From: Chloroflexi bacterium HGW-Chloroflexi-4
GTDB lineage: Bacteria > Chloroflexota > Anaerolineae > Anaerolineales > Anaerolineaceae
Assembly: GCA_002840715.1 (NCBI GenBank)
Contig: PHBW01000007.1
Span: 144,873-208,872, forward strand
Length of the DNA stretch: 64,000 nt
Direction: 5' to 3'
Positions 45,688 to 55,881 of this stretch are shown piece by piece. A program made the translations under genes and the position numbers. Position 1 is the stretch's first letter; each line of letters starts with the position of its first letter. Under the pieces are notes generated by a model that made no database searches, was not told the origin of the DNA, and saw only the letters and a program-made list of their open reading frames with translations.

Positions 45688-46497
45688 ATGGCTACAACCA
45701 TTGGAATGCTTGATTCAGGGGTCGGTGGTCTCACTATTCTGCGCGCCATCCGTGAACAATTGCCTGGTCAACCTGTTGTCTATCTGGCTGATCAGGCTCA
45801 CGTGCCTTACGGTGTACGTAGTCTGGATGAGGTGCGCAGATTTACCAAGGAAATCACACAGTTTTTAATTGATCAGGGAGCAAAGCTCATTGTCGTCGCC
45901 TGCAATACGGCTTCTGTAGCCGCACTCAGTTATTTGCGTAATGAGTACCCTGAGACACCTTTTGTTGGCATGGAACCGGCTGTAAAACCAGCAGCCGAAC
46001 AAACCAAGACCGGAGTAGTAGGAGTGCTGGCAACCTATGCCACCTTTCAAACAGAAGTTTACAACTCAGTAAAAGAACGCTTCGCAAAAAACGTTACTGT
46101 TATTCAGAACCACTGCCCGGGGTTGGTCAATCAAATTGAAAAAGGGGATCTCACCGGTTTTGAGACAAGAAAAATTTTAGAAAGCGCCTTACGTCCTATG
46201 GTTGCCCAGGGTATTGATACTGTCGTACTTGGATGTACTCACTATCCATTTGTGATTCCATTGATTGAAGAAATTGTCGGTCCAAAGGTTCGGGTGATCG
46301 ACCCCGCTCCAGCCATTGCGAGACAAACCCAGCGATTATTAATGGAGCATGGTTGGTTATCAGATGGAATAATAGGCTCAGAAATTCGTTTGATCACAAC
46401 AGGAAATGCCCAAACCATTGAGAAAAATCTTCCACTCTATCTGGGTTACCACTTGCCCGTAGAATCCATTCAATGGGTGGATGAAAAACTTGGATGA
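45688..46497 (+). CDS. murI: Glutamate racemase
   Basis: The 269-residue enzyme makes D-glutamate for peptidoglycan. The two catalytic Cys are Cys72 in VVACNTAS and Cys183 in LGCTHYPF. The N-terminal GMLDSGVGGLTILRAI and PYG motif in HVPYGVRS are standard. CGGGAG precedes the ATG at a short distance, and the start lies 2 bp after the amidotransferase-like gene. Its presence supports a D-Glu-containing peptidoglycan. Confidence 0.96.
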   Translation: MATTIGMLDSGVGGLTILRAIREQLPGQPVVYLADQAHVPYGVRSLDEVRRFTKEITQFLIDQGAKLIVVACNTASVAALSYLRNEYPETPFVGMEPAVKPAAEQTKTGVVGVLATYATFQTEVYNSVKERFAKNVTVIQNHCPGLVNQIEKGDLTGFETRKILESALRPMVAQGIDTVVLGCTHYPFVIPLIEEIVGPKVRVIDPAPAIARQTQRLLMEHGWLSDGIIGSEIRLITTGNAQTIEKNLPLYLGYHLPVESIQWVDEKLG

Positions 46498-46568
46498 ATC
46501 TCAAAATAAGACGTGGAACAAGTAATAACTTATTATGTTCTCATGCATTTATTTCAGGAAGGTAAATT

Positions 46569-47600
46569 ATGAAGGAAGTCAGACTGGCTCTAGTTGGATT
46601 TGGAAATGTTGGTAAAGCGCTGGTACAACTTTTGGATGCCAAACGGAACATTCTTAACCAGGAATTTGATTTCAACCCAAAAGTTATCGGCATTGCAACC
46701 GGCCGCCACGGCATGGCAATCAATCCAATAGGTCTGGATACTCAAAAAGCCATTTCGCTATCTGAATCAGGCAAAAACCTTGATTCACTTTCAACCGTGT
46801 TGCAGCCAAAATCAATTATTGAATTCATACAAAACTGCCAGGCGGATGTTTTTTTTGAGAATTCACCGGTGAACCATCAAACCGGCCAACCTGCCATTGA
46901 TCATATCAAGACCGCCTTACAATCTGGGTTGCATGCCATTACAGCTAATAAAGGCCCCGTCGCTCATGCCTACAAAGAATTAACAACTATGGCCGTAAAA
47001 AATCAGAGGCGGTTTCTATATGAATCCGCTGTTATGGATGGGGCACCCATTTTTTCATTATTTCGCGGTCCGCTGCCGGCAGTAGAAATAAAAGGATTTC
47101 AAGGCATTTTAAACTCATGCACCAACCTGTTGATTGAACTCATGGAGCAGGGCAAGGATTTTGAGGAAGCTGTCGATTATGGAAAATCCATTGGCATCAC
47201 TGAGACCGACCCAGCTGCCGATATCGACGGTTGGGATGCAGCCATAAAAGTTTCTGCCCTCTGCAACGTTCTTATGGGTGAGTCTGTCACCCCCAATCAG
47301 GTCAAGCGTACAGGCATCAGCGGATTGACCCCTGAAATGATCAAACAAGCTTTGATTGCCGGTGAACGCTGGAAGCTGGTGTGCAGCGCCAAACGCACAG
47401 CACAAGGCCTTGACACTTGCGTTGAACCGCAAAGAGTAACACCTAACAATCCGCTTTTTAGTGTTAATGGTACAAGTTCTTTCATTCAATTCGAGTTGGA
47501 TACTCTTCCCGGGTTGGGCATCCTTGAAAGCAACCCTGGACCAAAAACGACTGCCTATGGCCTGTTGGCTGATTTGATTAATGTAATGCGCGGTGCCTAA
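46569..47600 (+). CDS. hom: Homoserine dehydrogenase (short form without ACT domain)
   Basis: The 343-residue enzyme reduces aspartate semialdehyde to homoserine for threonine and methionine synthesis. The N-terminal nucleotide fold LALVGFGNVGKALVQLL, ITANKGPVAHAYKEL, FLYESAVMDGAPIF and the catalytic-domain GITETDPAADIDGWDAAIK are clear. The C-terminal regulatory ACT domain of the common 430-residue form is missing, so threonine feedback may be absent. It starts 71 bp after murI and is followed 2 bp later by folK. Confidence 0.95.
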   Translation: MKEVRLALVGFGNVGKALVQLLDAKRNILNQEFDFNPKVIGIATGRHGMAINPIGLDTQKAISLSESGKNLDSLSTVLQPKSIIEFIQNCQADVFFENSPVNHQTGQPAIDHIKTALQSGLHAITANKGPVAHAYKELTTMAVKNQRRFLYESAVMDGAPIFSLFRGPLPAVEIKGFQGILNSCTNLLIELMEQGKDFEEAVDYGKSIGITETDPAADIDGWDAAIKVSALCNVLMGESVTPNQVKRTGISGLTPEMIKQALIAGERWKLVCSAKRTAQGLDTCVEPQRVTPNNPLFSVNGTSSFIQFELDTLPGLGILESNPGPKTTAYGLLADLINVMRGA

Positions 47601-47602
47601 CA

Positions 47603-48109
47603 GTGGCTAACCGTGATCAAACTTATGTGTACCTGGCATTAGGCTCAAACCTTGGAGACCGCCGCGAAAACCTACACAAGGCATTAAAAGAACTTTCCGC
47701 ACAGGTGTCTATAAAGAAAATATCAAGTATTTATGAAACACCACCGTGGGGATATGTTGACCAACCTGTTTTTTATAATATGGTGATATGTGGTTATACC
47801 CTTTTAAATCCGGTTCAGTTATTAGACTTTGTTAAGACAATTGAACATGAAATGGGAAGGATAAACACCTTTAGAAACGGTCCGAGGGTAATTGATATTG
47901 ATATACTTTTGTTTGGTGAACAAAAAGTTAATTTAGAGAATTTGGAAATTCCTCATCCACGCATGCTGGAACGAGGGTTTGTACTTCAACCACTTGCAGA
48001 GATTGAACCTAATCTAGTAATTCCAGGGACGAAAACAAGGGTATTAGATTTTTTACAAAAAATCGATCAGACTGGCATTCAGAAGCTTGATAGTGAGAAG
48101 AACAACTAA
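47603..48109 (+). CDS. folK: 6-hydroxymethyl-7,8-dihydropterin pyrophosphokinase
   Basis: The 168-residue enzyme transfers pyrophosphate from ATP to the pterin in folate synthesis. The start is GTG (MANRDQTYVYLALGSNLGDRR). Family marks are LGSNLGDRRENL, YETPPWGYVDQP, FYNMV and the signature GPRVIDIDILLFG, followed by IPHPRMLERGFVL. The gene lies directly between hom and folP; folP starts immediately after its stop. The ribosome binding site is weak, which suggests coupling to hom translation. Confidence 0.95.
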   Translation: MANRDQTYVYLALGSNLGDRRENLHKALKELSAQVSIKKISSIYETPPWGYVDQPVFYNMVICGYTLLNPVQLLDFVKTIEHEMGRINTFRNGPRVIDIDILLFGEQKVNLENLEIPHPRMLERGFVLQPLAEIEPNLVIPGTKTRVLDFLQKIDQTGIQKLDSEKNN

Positions 48110-48979
48110 ATGGTGATCAACAAAATGGATTTTTCACAAAAGATCTTGATTATGGGAATTTTGAATATCACTCCTGATTCTTTCTCTGGGGACGGGATAC
48201 TTAACGAATCAGATACCCTATCCGCGGCTATGGATCGGGCTGAAACAATGATTAAGGATGGTGCTGATATTCTGGATGTCGGTGGTGAGAGCACACGCCC
48301 GGGGGGACAACTCGTCAGTTTGCAAGAAGAACTGGATCGGGTCATACCTGTGATCGAGGCGTTGCATCAACGCTTTGACACGCCCATATCCATCGATACA
48401 TATAAAGCCAGTGTGGCTGAAGCCGCTTTGAAAGCAGGTGCTTCATGGCTAAATGATGTATGGGGATTGCGCGCCGATCTGCTTATGGCAGATGTGGCCG
48501 CGAAGTTTTCCGCCCCACTTATATTGATGCACAACCGCAGCAAACCTTCACAAGCAGAATTACAACAAACTTTGGGCGGCCGCTACATCGGCGTCCCCTA
48601 TGCAAACTTGGTTGAGGATGTAAAAAACGAGTTACTAGAAAGCATTTCAATTGCAAAAACCGCTGGTGTCAAAGATGAACAAATTATCGTGGACCCTGGT
48701 ATCGGCTTTGGCAAGACTGTTGAGCAAAACCTCGAATTAATTAACCGGCTCGATGAAATCAAGGCGCTAGGATACCCGATTTTGTTGGGAGTCTCCCGCA
48801 AATCATTTATTGGTTATACGCTTAACTTACCTCCAGATGAAAGGCTTGAAGGAACGGCAGCGGCTTGTACGATTGGAATCTTGCGGGGTGCAAACCTCTT
48901 GCGGGTCCATGATGTAAAATTCATTGCACGTATCGCTAGAATGACCGATGCAATCATCTCAAGCAAGAGGGTTTCATGA
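48110..48979 (+). CDS. folP: Dihydropteroate synthase
   Basis: The 289-residue TIM-barrel enzyme joins the pterin pyrophosphate made by FolK to p-aminobenzoate. MGILNITPDSFSGDG, ADILDVGGESTRPGG, ISIDTYKASVAEAAL, IVDPGIGFGKTVEQN and LLGVSRKSFIG are all in place. The ATG directly abuts the folK stop. The stop overlaps the start of the next gene (ATGA), though that gene belongs to envelope biosynthesis rather than folate synthesis. Confidence 0.97.
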   Translation: MVINKMDFSQKILIMGILNITPDSFSGDGILNESDTLSAAMDRAETMIKDGADILDVGGESTRPGGQLVSLQEELDRVIPVIEALHQRFDTPISIDTYKASVAEAALKAGASWLNDVWGLRADLLMADVAAKFSAPLILMHNRSKPSQAELQQTLGGRYIGVPYANLVEDVKNELLESISIAKTAGVKDEQIIVDPGIGFGKTVEQNLELINRLDEIKALGYPILLGVSRKSFIGYTLNLPPDERLEGTAAACTIGILRGANLLRVHDVKFIARIARMTDAIISSKRVS

Positions 48980-50781
48980 CAAAACAACGTCCTGAAGTAT
49001 TCTTCTCAATCCTAATATTGGTAACAGGTATGATCCTTTTATTGATCACCCCGGCAGGAGCTAATTTTGATGAAGAGACTTATGTGGCCAGAATTTGGGA
49101 AATGTCTCTTGGTCATGCCATTCCAAATTCATACCTTGACGGTCCCGAGAGACTGCCAAGTGGTTTCTTTACCCTCTCATATCGCCGGCATATTAATTTA
49201 CCGGCCATGGATCTTGAGACGATAAAACAACAGTTAAAAGTTAAGATAGATGATTATGATCAAATGACTTACCAAACCCGGGCAAAGTATTTTCCTTCTT
49301 TGTTTATTATTCAGGCTATAGTCATGCGGTTTTTTGGCCCCCATCTACGCTATCCAATCCTGGTTTTGTACTATTTGCTGCGATTTTCATATCTATTGAT
49401 CTATTGTTTGTTAATTTTCCTCACCATCAAGGCGCTGCCCTTTGGAAAATGGGTTTTTGGTACGCTGGCGGTTTTTCCAATGTGCCTGATTCAAGCGGCC
49501 GCGGTATCAGCCGATTCAATGATTATTGGTATTTCCTTCCTTTTCATCGCCTGGGTCATCAAATTGGCAACCTCAGAAAAAGATGCTCTCATCATAAAAG
49601 AGTTGGTCATTTTATGCCTGTTAATATTGGCTTTAGGCACTCTCAAGCCTAATGCAATTTTTCTTTTACCGCTGCTCGTCATCATTCCACTTCGACGTTA
49701 CAAGAAAAATAAAACCTGGATTCCCGTTTTGATCGCCACATTGGCAAGTGTCTCGATCCCGGTGATTTGGAGTCAGCTTGCCCCTGAATTATTGGAAACA
49801 CCTGGAATCGAACCCACTAAACAACTGGCAACTGTATTTTCAGATCCTCATATTTTCTTTAAAAGCCTTTGGGTGATGCTGTCAGGCAGCCTGCCAATTT
49901 ATTTTAAACAGATTGTAGGGGTTGCTGGTTATGGTTACTGGAATCTACCCAAGTTTGTTTATTGGTTGGTGCCGGCCACTTTAGTTTTGGCGCTTCTTTC
50001 AGAATCTGCCAAAGTCACTTTTACTACAAGACAGAGATTATTAACCGGTCTAGTGGCAATATTTAATTTTTTCATGGTTTTTTTAATATTTTTCATTGTC
50101 ATCACACCGGTTGGGGTAATCAGAATAGAAGGCATCCAGGGGCGTTATTTCGAACCATTCATCCCCCTTTTCGTATTACCCTTCTTGTTCACTCAAAAAA
50201 TCCACATTAATAAGTTGGTCTTGGGCACTGTGCTCACAATCAGTTCGCTCTTGTGTGCAGCCAGTCTCTTTTTGAGTTACAACGTGGTCTGCGGATATGC
50301 CATGGCAACCAATCAACCCTGTGTCTTGCCATATTATAAGAATTGGGACCCATCCACTTTTTTGAGTATAAATCTTAATAAAGACACAGAGATCAAACAA
50401 ACTATGGTGGTTACTTGCAAAGAAATAACAGGAATTCAAGTGTGGGTAAATTCGAATAATTCAACTTCAGGTCAGAAAGAATTTTTTGCACTTAGTGTTG
50501 ATGACAACGAACCGCTAAGAACCACTTGGATTGAATCTGAGAATTTACCACTAAAGGGTTGGGCAATCATTCCGATTGATCCCCCAATAAATTCATTAAA
50601 TGCTGAGTTCCAATTTGAGATTTCCCCTGAAGATGGGATCGGAATTCCTGACCTCGAGCTTGCGAGGTTTCCAACTAATGAGTTTAACCGTGGCTCACTC
50701 TGGTTAACTGGAAAAGAAACAGAAAATGATCTGGTATTTAAATATACTTGTTCGGATAATTTATCGACGTTATTAAAATAA
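48976..50781 (+). CDS. DUF2142-family polytopic membrane protein
   Basis: The 601-residue protein has about ten membrane helices and a soluble C-terminal tail of about 150 residues. NFDEETYVARIWEMSLGHAIPN, quoted in part as NFDEETYVARIW, after the first helix and the GIQGRYFEPFIPLFVLP stretch are DUF2142 hallmarks. The family resembles GT-C glycosyltransferases and is linked with polysaccharide synthesis, but activity has not been shown here. It is translationally coupled to folP by ATGA. It is convergent with the GT2 gene, 23 bp away. Confidence 0.8.
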   Translation: MTKQRPEVFFSILILVTGMILLLITPAGANFDEETYVARIWEMSLGHAIPNSYLDGPERLPSGFFTLSYRRHINLPAMDLETIKQQLKVKIDDYDQMTYQTRAKYFPSLFIIQAIVMRFFGPHLRYPILVLYYLLRFSYLLIYCLLIFLTIKALPFGKWVFGTLAVFPMCLIQAAAVSADSMIIGISFLFIAWVIKLATSEKDALIIKELVILCLLILALGTLKPNAIFLLPLLVIIPLRRYKKNKTWIPVLIATLASVSIPVIWSQLAPELLETPGIEPTKQLATVFSDPHIFFKSLWVMLSGSLPIYFKQIVGVAGYGYWNLPKFVYWLVPATLVLALLSESAKVTFTTRQRLLTGLVAIFNFFMVFLIFFIVITPVGVIRIEGIQGRYFEPFIPLFVLPFLFTQKIHINKLVLGTVLTISSLLCAASLFLSYNVVCGYAMATNQPCVLPYYKNWDPSTFLSINLNKDTEIKQTMVVTCKEITGIQVWVNSNNSTSGQKEFFALSVDDNEPLRTTWIESENLPLKGWAIIPIDPPINSLNAEFQFEISPEDGIGIPDLELARFPTNEFNRGSLWLTGKETENDLVFKYTCSDNLSTLLK

Positions 50782-50804
50782 TTAGCAAATGGTTTCTTTA
50801 AATA

Positions 50805-51830
50805 TTACGCATGAATAGCATCACCTTTTTTTACAAGTTCATGAATATAGCTACTCATCAGATCATCAGTGATCATTCTGTTGGCTTGAACTTTGGTGGG
50901 GATATCCGAAATATCTAATGTGAATGCCTGGATCAATAATTGAAACCCTAGAATGATCGGTAATACTGCAATTAAAACAGTCCCGGTAGTAGCAGGAACT
51001 CTAGCTTGGGCAGCTTCATTCCATTTGATAAGACCCCAAATAGCGCCGAATAGGCAAAGCAGGGTACCAATTATTATATATAATGACACAGCAGTGAAAT
51101 CATACAAGAAATAACGAGAAAAAAAACGGTCAAAAATACGGCCAAACAAATTGGTTGAAAAAATTAATATCTCTCGTGGCACTTTAACGGAGCTTCGCTC
51201 GTTTTGATATATCGCCGGCATGGATATATCCATGACCACTGCATCTAGTTTACGCAACTCGCAAAGCATGGATGTCTCAAAGAAATAACTGCGTGCAATT
51301 TTCGTAGGATCAAGACTGGCCAGTTTGGATGCAGAAATTGCGGTGTATCCATTTGCAGGGTCAAATATATTCCAGTAACCACTTGCAATTTTAGATAGGA
51401 AAGTCAAACCAAGATTGCTAATCTTGCGGCCAAACGGCATCTTCTTCAATGCAACTGGATGTAAAAAGCGATTACCTTTAGTGTAGTCTGCTTGCGCATT
51501 CATGATTGGATCCACTAAAGCCGGCATAAATTTGACGTCCATTTGGTCATCTCCATCCAGCTTGACAATAATATCAACCCCCAGGCTGAGCGCATAAGAA
51601 TAACCGCTAAGCATCGCCCCGCCAACCCCCATATTTTTTGTGTGGCTAATTAGAATAACGCGATTATCTTTTACATTTTTCACTTTGGAGGCAGTATCAT
51701 CTCTGCTGGCATCATTGACAACAATAATGCTAGCGACACTTTTTGGAATACCCAAAATCACTTTTTCGATGGTTGCTTCGACGTTATATGCGGGAATTAC
51801 AACCGCAATTTTTGGATGGGCTTTATCCAT
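50805..51830 (-). CDS. GT2 family glycosyltransferase (polyprenol-phosphate sugar synthase type)
   Basis: I start at the ATG at 51830, with GGAG five bases before it. The 341-residue protein has a GT-A catalytic domain (AVVIPAYNVEATIEKVI, VVNDASRDDT and the DxD-type KLDGDDQMD) and two membrane helices near the C-terminus (about 240-300). It resembles dolichyl/undecaprenyl-phosphate mannose or glucose synthases. These enzymes make lipid-linked sugars used by GT-C enzymes, two of which are encoded just downstream on the same strand order. The sugar donor is not predictable. Confidence 0.88.
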   Translation of the reverse strand: MDKAHPKIAVVIPAYNVEATIEKVILGIPKSVASIIVVNDASRDDTASKVKNVKDNRVILISHTKNMGVGGAMLSGYSYALSLGVDIIVKLDGDDQMDVKFMPALVDPIMNAQADYTKGNRFLHPVALKKMPFGRKISNLGLTFLSKIASGYWNIFDPANGYTAISASKLASLDPTKIARSYFFETSMLCELRKLDAVVMDISMPAIYQNERSSVKVPREILIFSTNLFGRIFDRFFSRYFLYDFTAVSLYIIIGTLLCLFGAIWGLIKWNEAAQARVPATTGTVLIAVLPIILGFQLLIQAFTLDISDIPTKVQANRMITDDLMSSYIHELVKKGDAIHA

Positions 51831-51992
51831 TTGTGCTCCAGATCTGATCAAACATTAATTGAACTTGTTAGTCATTAACTTCTTGAATTTTTTTATTGTA
51901 ATTCATTAATCAGATTATATTGATTCGAAGTCAAAATAAATTATTAATAAATCGCAAGGTACGGTTAGTTAACTAAATAATTATTTTACTTA

Positions 51993-53378
51993 TTATCTAG
52001 ACATCATTGATTCATCCTCACCATCGGTTATTTTTAGATTGCGGAATATATTGACAACCATAAAAATCTCAAGCAACAGCACCCACAAATATTTATTGCG
52101 AATAAAAATTATACTTTCGTCGACAAATGCATAAGACCTGCTCATCATCAGCAACAGGCCAATCAACAATACAACCTGAGTTAAATCAAACATTGAAAAC
52201 TTATAAAAAAAATGTTTGAGGATTAGTCCAAGTAAAAGAATTATTGATGTTCCATGAATCACCAATTTGTAATCCATACTGACAGTTGGCAACAAACTCA
52301 TTAATGGCAAACTGACCATAAATAATAGAACAGCATTTTTTTTCGTGTATGTTGCTAATCTCAATGCGATAGCTGTAATTCCCCATATCAATAGTGGAAC
52401 CAGAAAAGTGACTGCCCAGGTCATAAAGAATGGAGTCGATAGATACTCTTCATCTGAGTTTTCTAAACCAATCGAAAATGAATATGAGGCATGGTTCGCC
52501 ACATTTGACCAAGCATTGCCTATACCAACTCCTTCTCCTCCTGATGACATCGATTGTAAAAATGCCCATGCCATATTTGGACCAAGACAAAAAAGAAAAG
52601 CAAGGTTGACAATAAGAGCAGGTAATATAAGTTTTTTTCCATGTTTAAAAAAAAGAATGGGAAATAACACAATTGGATAGATTTTAAAATGCACTGCAAC
52701 TGATAAAAGAATAACCTGCAGCCAAAGATTATTCGGTTTTTTGACCAAGATCAAGAATGCCAACAAGCAATAAAATAATGCGAGTATGTCGGTATTACCG
52801 CGCTCCAAACTATAGAGAAAGAAATAGCTGGTAAAAATATATATTGCGATTATGAATAACAAGAGAATTGAAATTATATTAATTAATAAATCGCTGATAC
52901 CAATATTAACAAGCAAGAAGTTTTTAACCATCCAAATTGAAATTAACATACATGCCAGATTCGCCAATATGAGAACAATAACATGGATGCCATAAGCAGT
53001 TGTTGCGCCAAAAAACGCATAAGGCAAAGCAGAAATCGCCACTAAAGGCGGATAGTTGCTTGGATACGTGCCGTCAGGTCCGATGGCGTTAAAATGGCTT
53101 TCAATTAGATAATGGGCTGGACGATAGTAGCCAACTCTAAAATCATTACCTGCTGGTGGAAAAGTCGGAAATATCCTTGCTTCTCGATATAACCATGTGC
53201 CGGTCTCAAAGTTCGTGATTATATTGTTCGTCAGAAGGATCAAAAAGAATCCAAAGAGCAACAAACCCACCATCAGGACAATTCTGGAATTTATATTGTT
53301 ACGCAATTTCTCTTTCCAGACATTAAATTTATTGTCATTGTTGTTTTTATTTTGAATAAATTTGAGGTTTTTCAACAA
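51993..53378 (-). CDS. GT87-like (DUF2029) polytopic membrane glycosyltransferase
   Basis: The 461-residue protein has about ten to twelve membrane helices. The loop after the first helix (DFRVGYYRPAHYLIE, then GPDGTYPSNYPPLVA) and the later SLERGNTDILALFYCLLAF and AVHFKIYPIVLFP fit DUF2029/GT87, enzymes that use lipid-linked sugars on the outer face. The start is TTG (53378 or 53375), with AAGGAAATCAG upstream. The gene is clearly AT-rich with Asn/Lys/Ile-rich termini, unlike the housekeeping genes around it. Confidence 0.75.
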   Translation of the reverse strand: MLKNLKFIQNKNNNDNKFNVWKEKLRNNINSRIVLMVGLLLFGFFLILLTNNIITNFETGTWLYREARIFPTFPPAGNDFRVGYYRPAHYLIESHFNAIGPDGTYPSNYPPLVAISALPYAFFGATTAYGIHVIVLILANLACMLISIWMVKNFLLVNIGISDLLINIISILLLFIIAIYIFTSYFFLYSLERGNTDILALFYCLLAFLILVKKPNNLWLQVILLSVAVHFKIYPIVLFPILFFKHGKKLILPALIVNLAFLFCLGPNMAWAFLQSMSSGGEGVGIGNAWSNVANHASYSFSIGLENSDEEYLSTPFFMTWAVTFLVPLLIWGITAIALRLATYTKKNAVLLFMVSLPLMSLLPTVSMDYKLVIHGTSIILLLGLILKHFFYKFSMFDLTQVVLLIGLLLMMSRSYAFVDESIIFIRNKYLWVLLLEIFMVVNIFRNLKITDGEDESMMSR

Positions 53379-53684
53379 ATCTGATTTCCTTTTGATTTTC
53401 CAATTAATTAAAGCATATAAGATTATAGCGTTTATGTAGTTGCAAGGAAGTCCGAAACATTGAGCCTTTTAGATCAGGATTTTAGTCACTATTTCTGACA
53501 CTACCATTTAAAAAGTAATTTTGGGTAATAAGTATGAACAATTATTATTTCTGCACCTCACTAGCAAAAAAAGTTGCACTTGATAATTTTACTGATTTGT
53601 AAAAAATGTGCCTTCTATTCAAATGTGTAGAGAAAAAGAATTTCAAAATAAATTGTCTTTTTTCGAATTACCGAAAATCAATTG
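53379..53684. other. AT-rich intergenic region without a gene
   Basis: The 306 bp between two membrane glycosyltransferase-like genes carry no ORF, repeat or hairpin that I can support. A promoter for the 51993-53378 gene is presumably here. Confidence 0.6.
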
Positions 53685-55679
53685 CTATCTGTCAGTTTGG
53701 TGGAATAAGTTACATTCGTTCGTCAAATCAGAGTTGATTTGAAAAGTGGCAATCTTAACAAAATTTAGTGGTTCATAAGCGACAGGTTTGCAGATTAATA
53801 TCCAACTTATTTTGTCCAAATATTGTTCATCAAGTAGTAAAGTGTCAGGGAAGATAGAATAAATTCTTCTGTCAAAATTTTCTCCGAAAAATGGATAATC
53901 AAACATTTCTTTAGTAAACAAAATTCCAATGCTATCTGTTGTAGGCACAAATTCGTTTACAGATTGAATAATTGTCAACTGATCCCTTGCATTTGAATAT
54001 ACTTTTTGAATTCTATCTGTTTTCCATATTGACCATTCACTAATTAATGGTTTTGATGAATTGAAAATTGTGACAAAAAACGCGATGTAAATGGATAGCA
54101 ATACCAAAAAATTACAGAAAATTCTAGAGATTAATTTCTCTTTTTTATATAGTGATGAAATGAAAGGAGCAAATAACATTGCCACAATGATATAAAACCT
54201 CCCTGAATAAATTGACCAATATCCATCCTTAATTATGAATCCTGACCAAATTATGGCATAAAGGATTATTGTGAGGATTATTCCGAGATTTATTGGCTCC
54301 TTCATTTTTAACGCTTTGATCCCTTGTACAACCATTAATGGATAGAACAATATGAACCCAATAACTCCAAACCAGGCAATATCCTCATGCACACCTAACT
54401 TACGCCTGTAAATATCAAATGTTCCTTGTTGTTTGGGGTTATTGGTCAGATCAAAGATAAAAACACCAACATCTTCCTTGATCTCAAGGATTGAATTGCT
54501 TAAAAGAGGGGGTAACCCTGTTACATCTAGAGAGGTGAAAATATATCGTTCAAGATTATTCTTCGTCCATTCGAGTACTGATTTTGGAGTCCAATATTCG
54601 GCTGTGTTTTTTGCCCAGCCAGAGGTCACTGTTTGATCGTAGAATGGATTTCCAAAATCAATAATATTCAATAAGTATTTATTTGCTCCAAACAACAGAA
54701 ACGCAGCCAAACTTGAAAGCGCAAAAAATAATACCAATTTAGTATTTGATTTTCTTATACTTATCCAAAGTAATAATACCGTTAAACCAAAACCAGGAAT
54801 TAAAAAAAATGCAAATTGATGAGCACCCAAAGCCAGCGCAAGAGCAAGACTTGAAAACATAAGAGCTACTTTATTATTCTCTTTGAATCCAATAACAAGA
54901 AAATAGAAAGCACACATCAAAACTGAAGAAGTCAACAAATGGTTTTGAGTGGTCGTTGATTCCAATAGAATCTCTGGAAATAAAGAGAAAATCAATATTG
55001 CAAAAAGGGATTGTTCTCTTAAAAATCCCAGTGAACGAGATATGCCATAAATAGCCAGAATTGATATTAGTGCAGCAATCCACTGAGCAAAACCAGCAAA
55101 CAGGTCCGAGCCCCAAAAAAGAACACTCCAAAATATTTGCAGCTGGGCATTAAAGGGATAACTTTTTTGGGTGACTACCCAGGTTGGCCAAGAGTCCAAA
55201 TTGCCATTTTGCAGCCAAAAACCAACACGAGTCATATGGCAGGTCATACTGTCATAGTTATTAGGAGGAACTTTTAGTACTAAATAAGCACCAAATAAGT
55301 AAAATACAATTACAAAAAATCCCAGTAACCAAAGAGGAAGATGGCTCTTTATCGATTGGTTGATTTCTGCAAGAGAATATTTCCGAAAATACATTTTTAT
55401 CGGTTCAAAAAGACCGGGTGTGTTTTTCTTTTTCCAAAAGAAATATAAACAGACTAACAACACCAATTGCAGTAGTAAAAAGAAATATTTGTTATTTAAA
55501 AGATTGAACAGGCTAGAAACTTCACTAAAAAGCACTATAACTGCAAAAACGATTAAATAAATACTTAATAAAAATGGAACGAGCGATTTAAAACGAAATA
55601 ATGAAGTAAGAATTATTGCCGAAAACAATAACGAAAAGAAGGCAAGCAGGAAAACTAGTATCGAGAAAAGCAATTGCAT
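53685..55679 (-). CDS. GT-C type polytopic membrane glycosyltransferase (GT39/ArnT-like)
   Basis: The 664-residue protein has about twelve hydrophobic helices. After the third or fourth helix it has the loop VPPNNYDSMTCHMTRVGFW, whose acidic YDS is in the place of the catalytic Asp of GT-C enzymes, then WPTWVVTQKSYPFNAQ and later TTTQNHLLTSS. A C-terminal soluble part of about 110 residues lies outside. It probably moves a sugar from a lipid carrier to an envelope acceptor. It is AT-rich like its neighbour. Confidence 0.7.
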   Translation of the reverse strand: MQLLFSILVFLLAFFSLLFSAIILTSLFRFKSLVPFLLSIYLIVFAVIVLFSEVSSLFNLLNNKYFFLLLQLVLLVCLYFFWKKKNTPGLFEPIKMYFRKYSLAEINQSIKSHLPLWLLGFFVIVFYLFGAYLVLKVPPNNYDSMTCHMTRVGFWLQNGNLDSWPTWVVTQKSYPFNAQLQIFWSVLFWGSDLFAGFAQWIAALISILAIYGISRSLGFLREQSLFAILIFSLFPEILLESTTTQNHLLTSSVLMCAFYFLVIGFKENNKVALMFSSLALALALGAHQFAFFLIPGFGLTVLLLWISIRKSNTKLVLFFALSSLAAFLLFGANKYLLNIIDFGNPFYDQTVTSGWAKNTAEYWTPKSVLEWTKNNLERYIFTSLDVTGLPPLLSNSILEIKEDVGVFIFDLTNNPKQQGTFDIYRRKLGVHEDIAWFGVIGFILFYPLMVVQGIKALKMKEPINLGIILTIILYAIIWSGFIIKDGYWSIYSGRFYIIVAMLFAPFISSLYKKEKLISRIFCNFLVLLSIYIAFFVTIFNSSKPLISEWSIWKTDRIQKVYSNARDQLTIIQSVNEFVPTTDSIGILFTKEMFDYPFFGENFDRRIYSIFPDTLLLDEQYLDKISWILICKPVAYEPLNFVKIATFQINSDLTNECNLFHQTDR

Positions 55680-55881
55680 AGATTCCGCCTATAGTTACTG
55701 AACACTAAATAAAATACAAAGATCTTATAGTTCAAACAATTGCAGACAAAATGGAATTAGTAATTCAAAAAGATCAAACTTTTTTCTCTAGGATTATCAT
55801 TGGAACCCGAGATTTTCAAAATAATTTCCAGATTTTCCCTTTTTTTAGTGCAAGAAATTTAGATCCAACTTTGATTGTGAT

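Noticed and set aside
46498..46568. Possible terminator after murI
   Set aside because: The self-complementary sequence there is imperfect and has no T-run, so read-through into hom is more likely.
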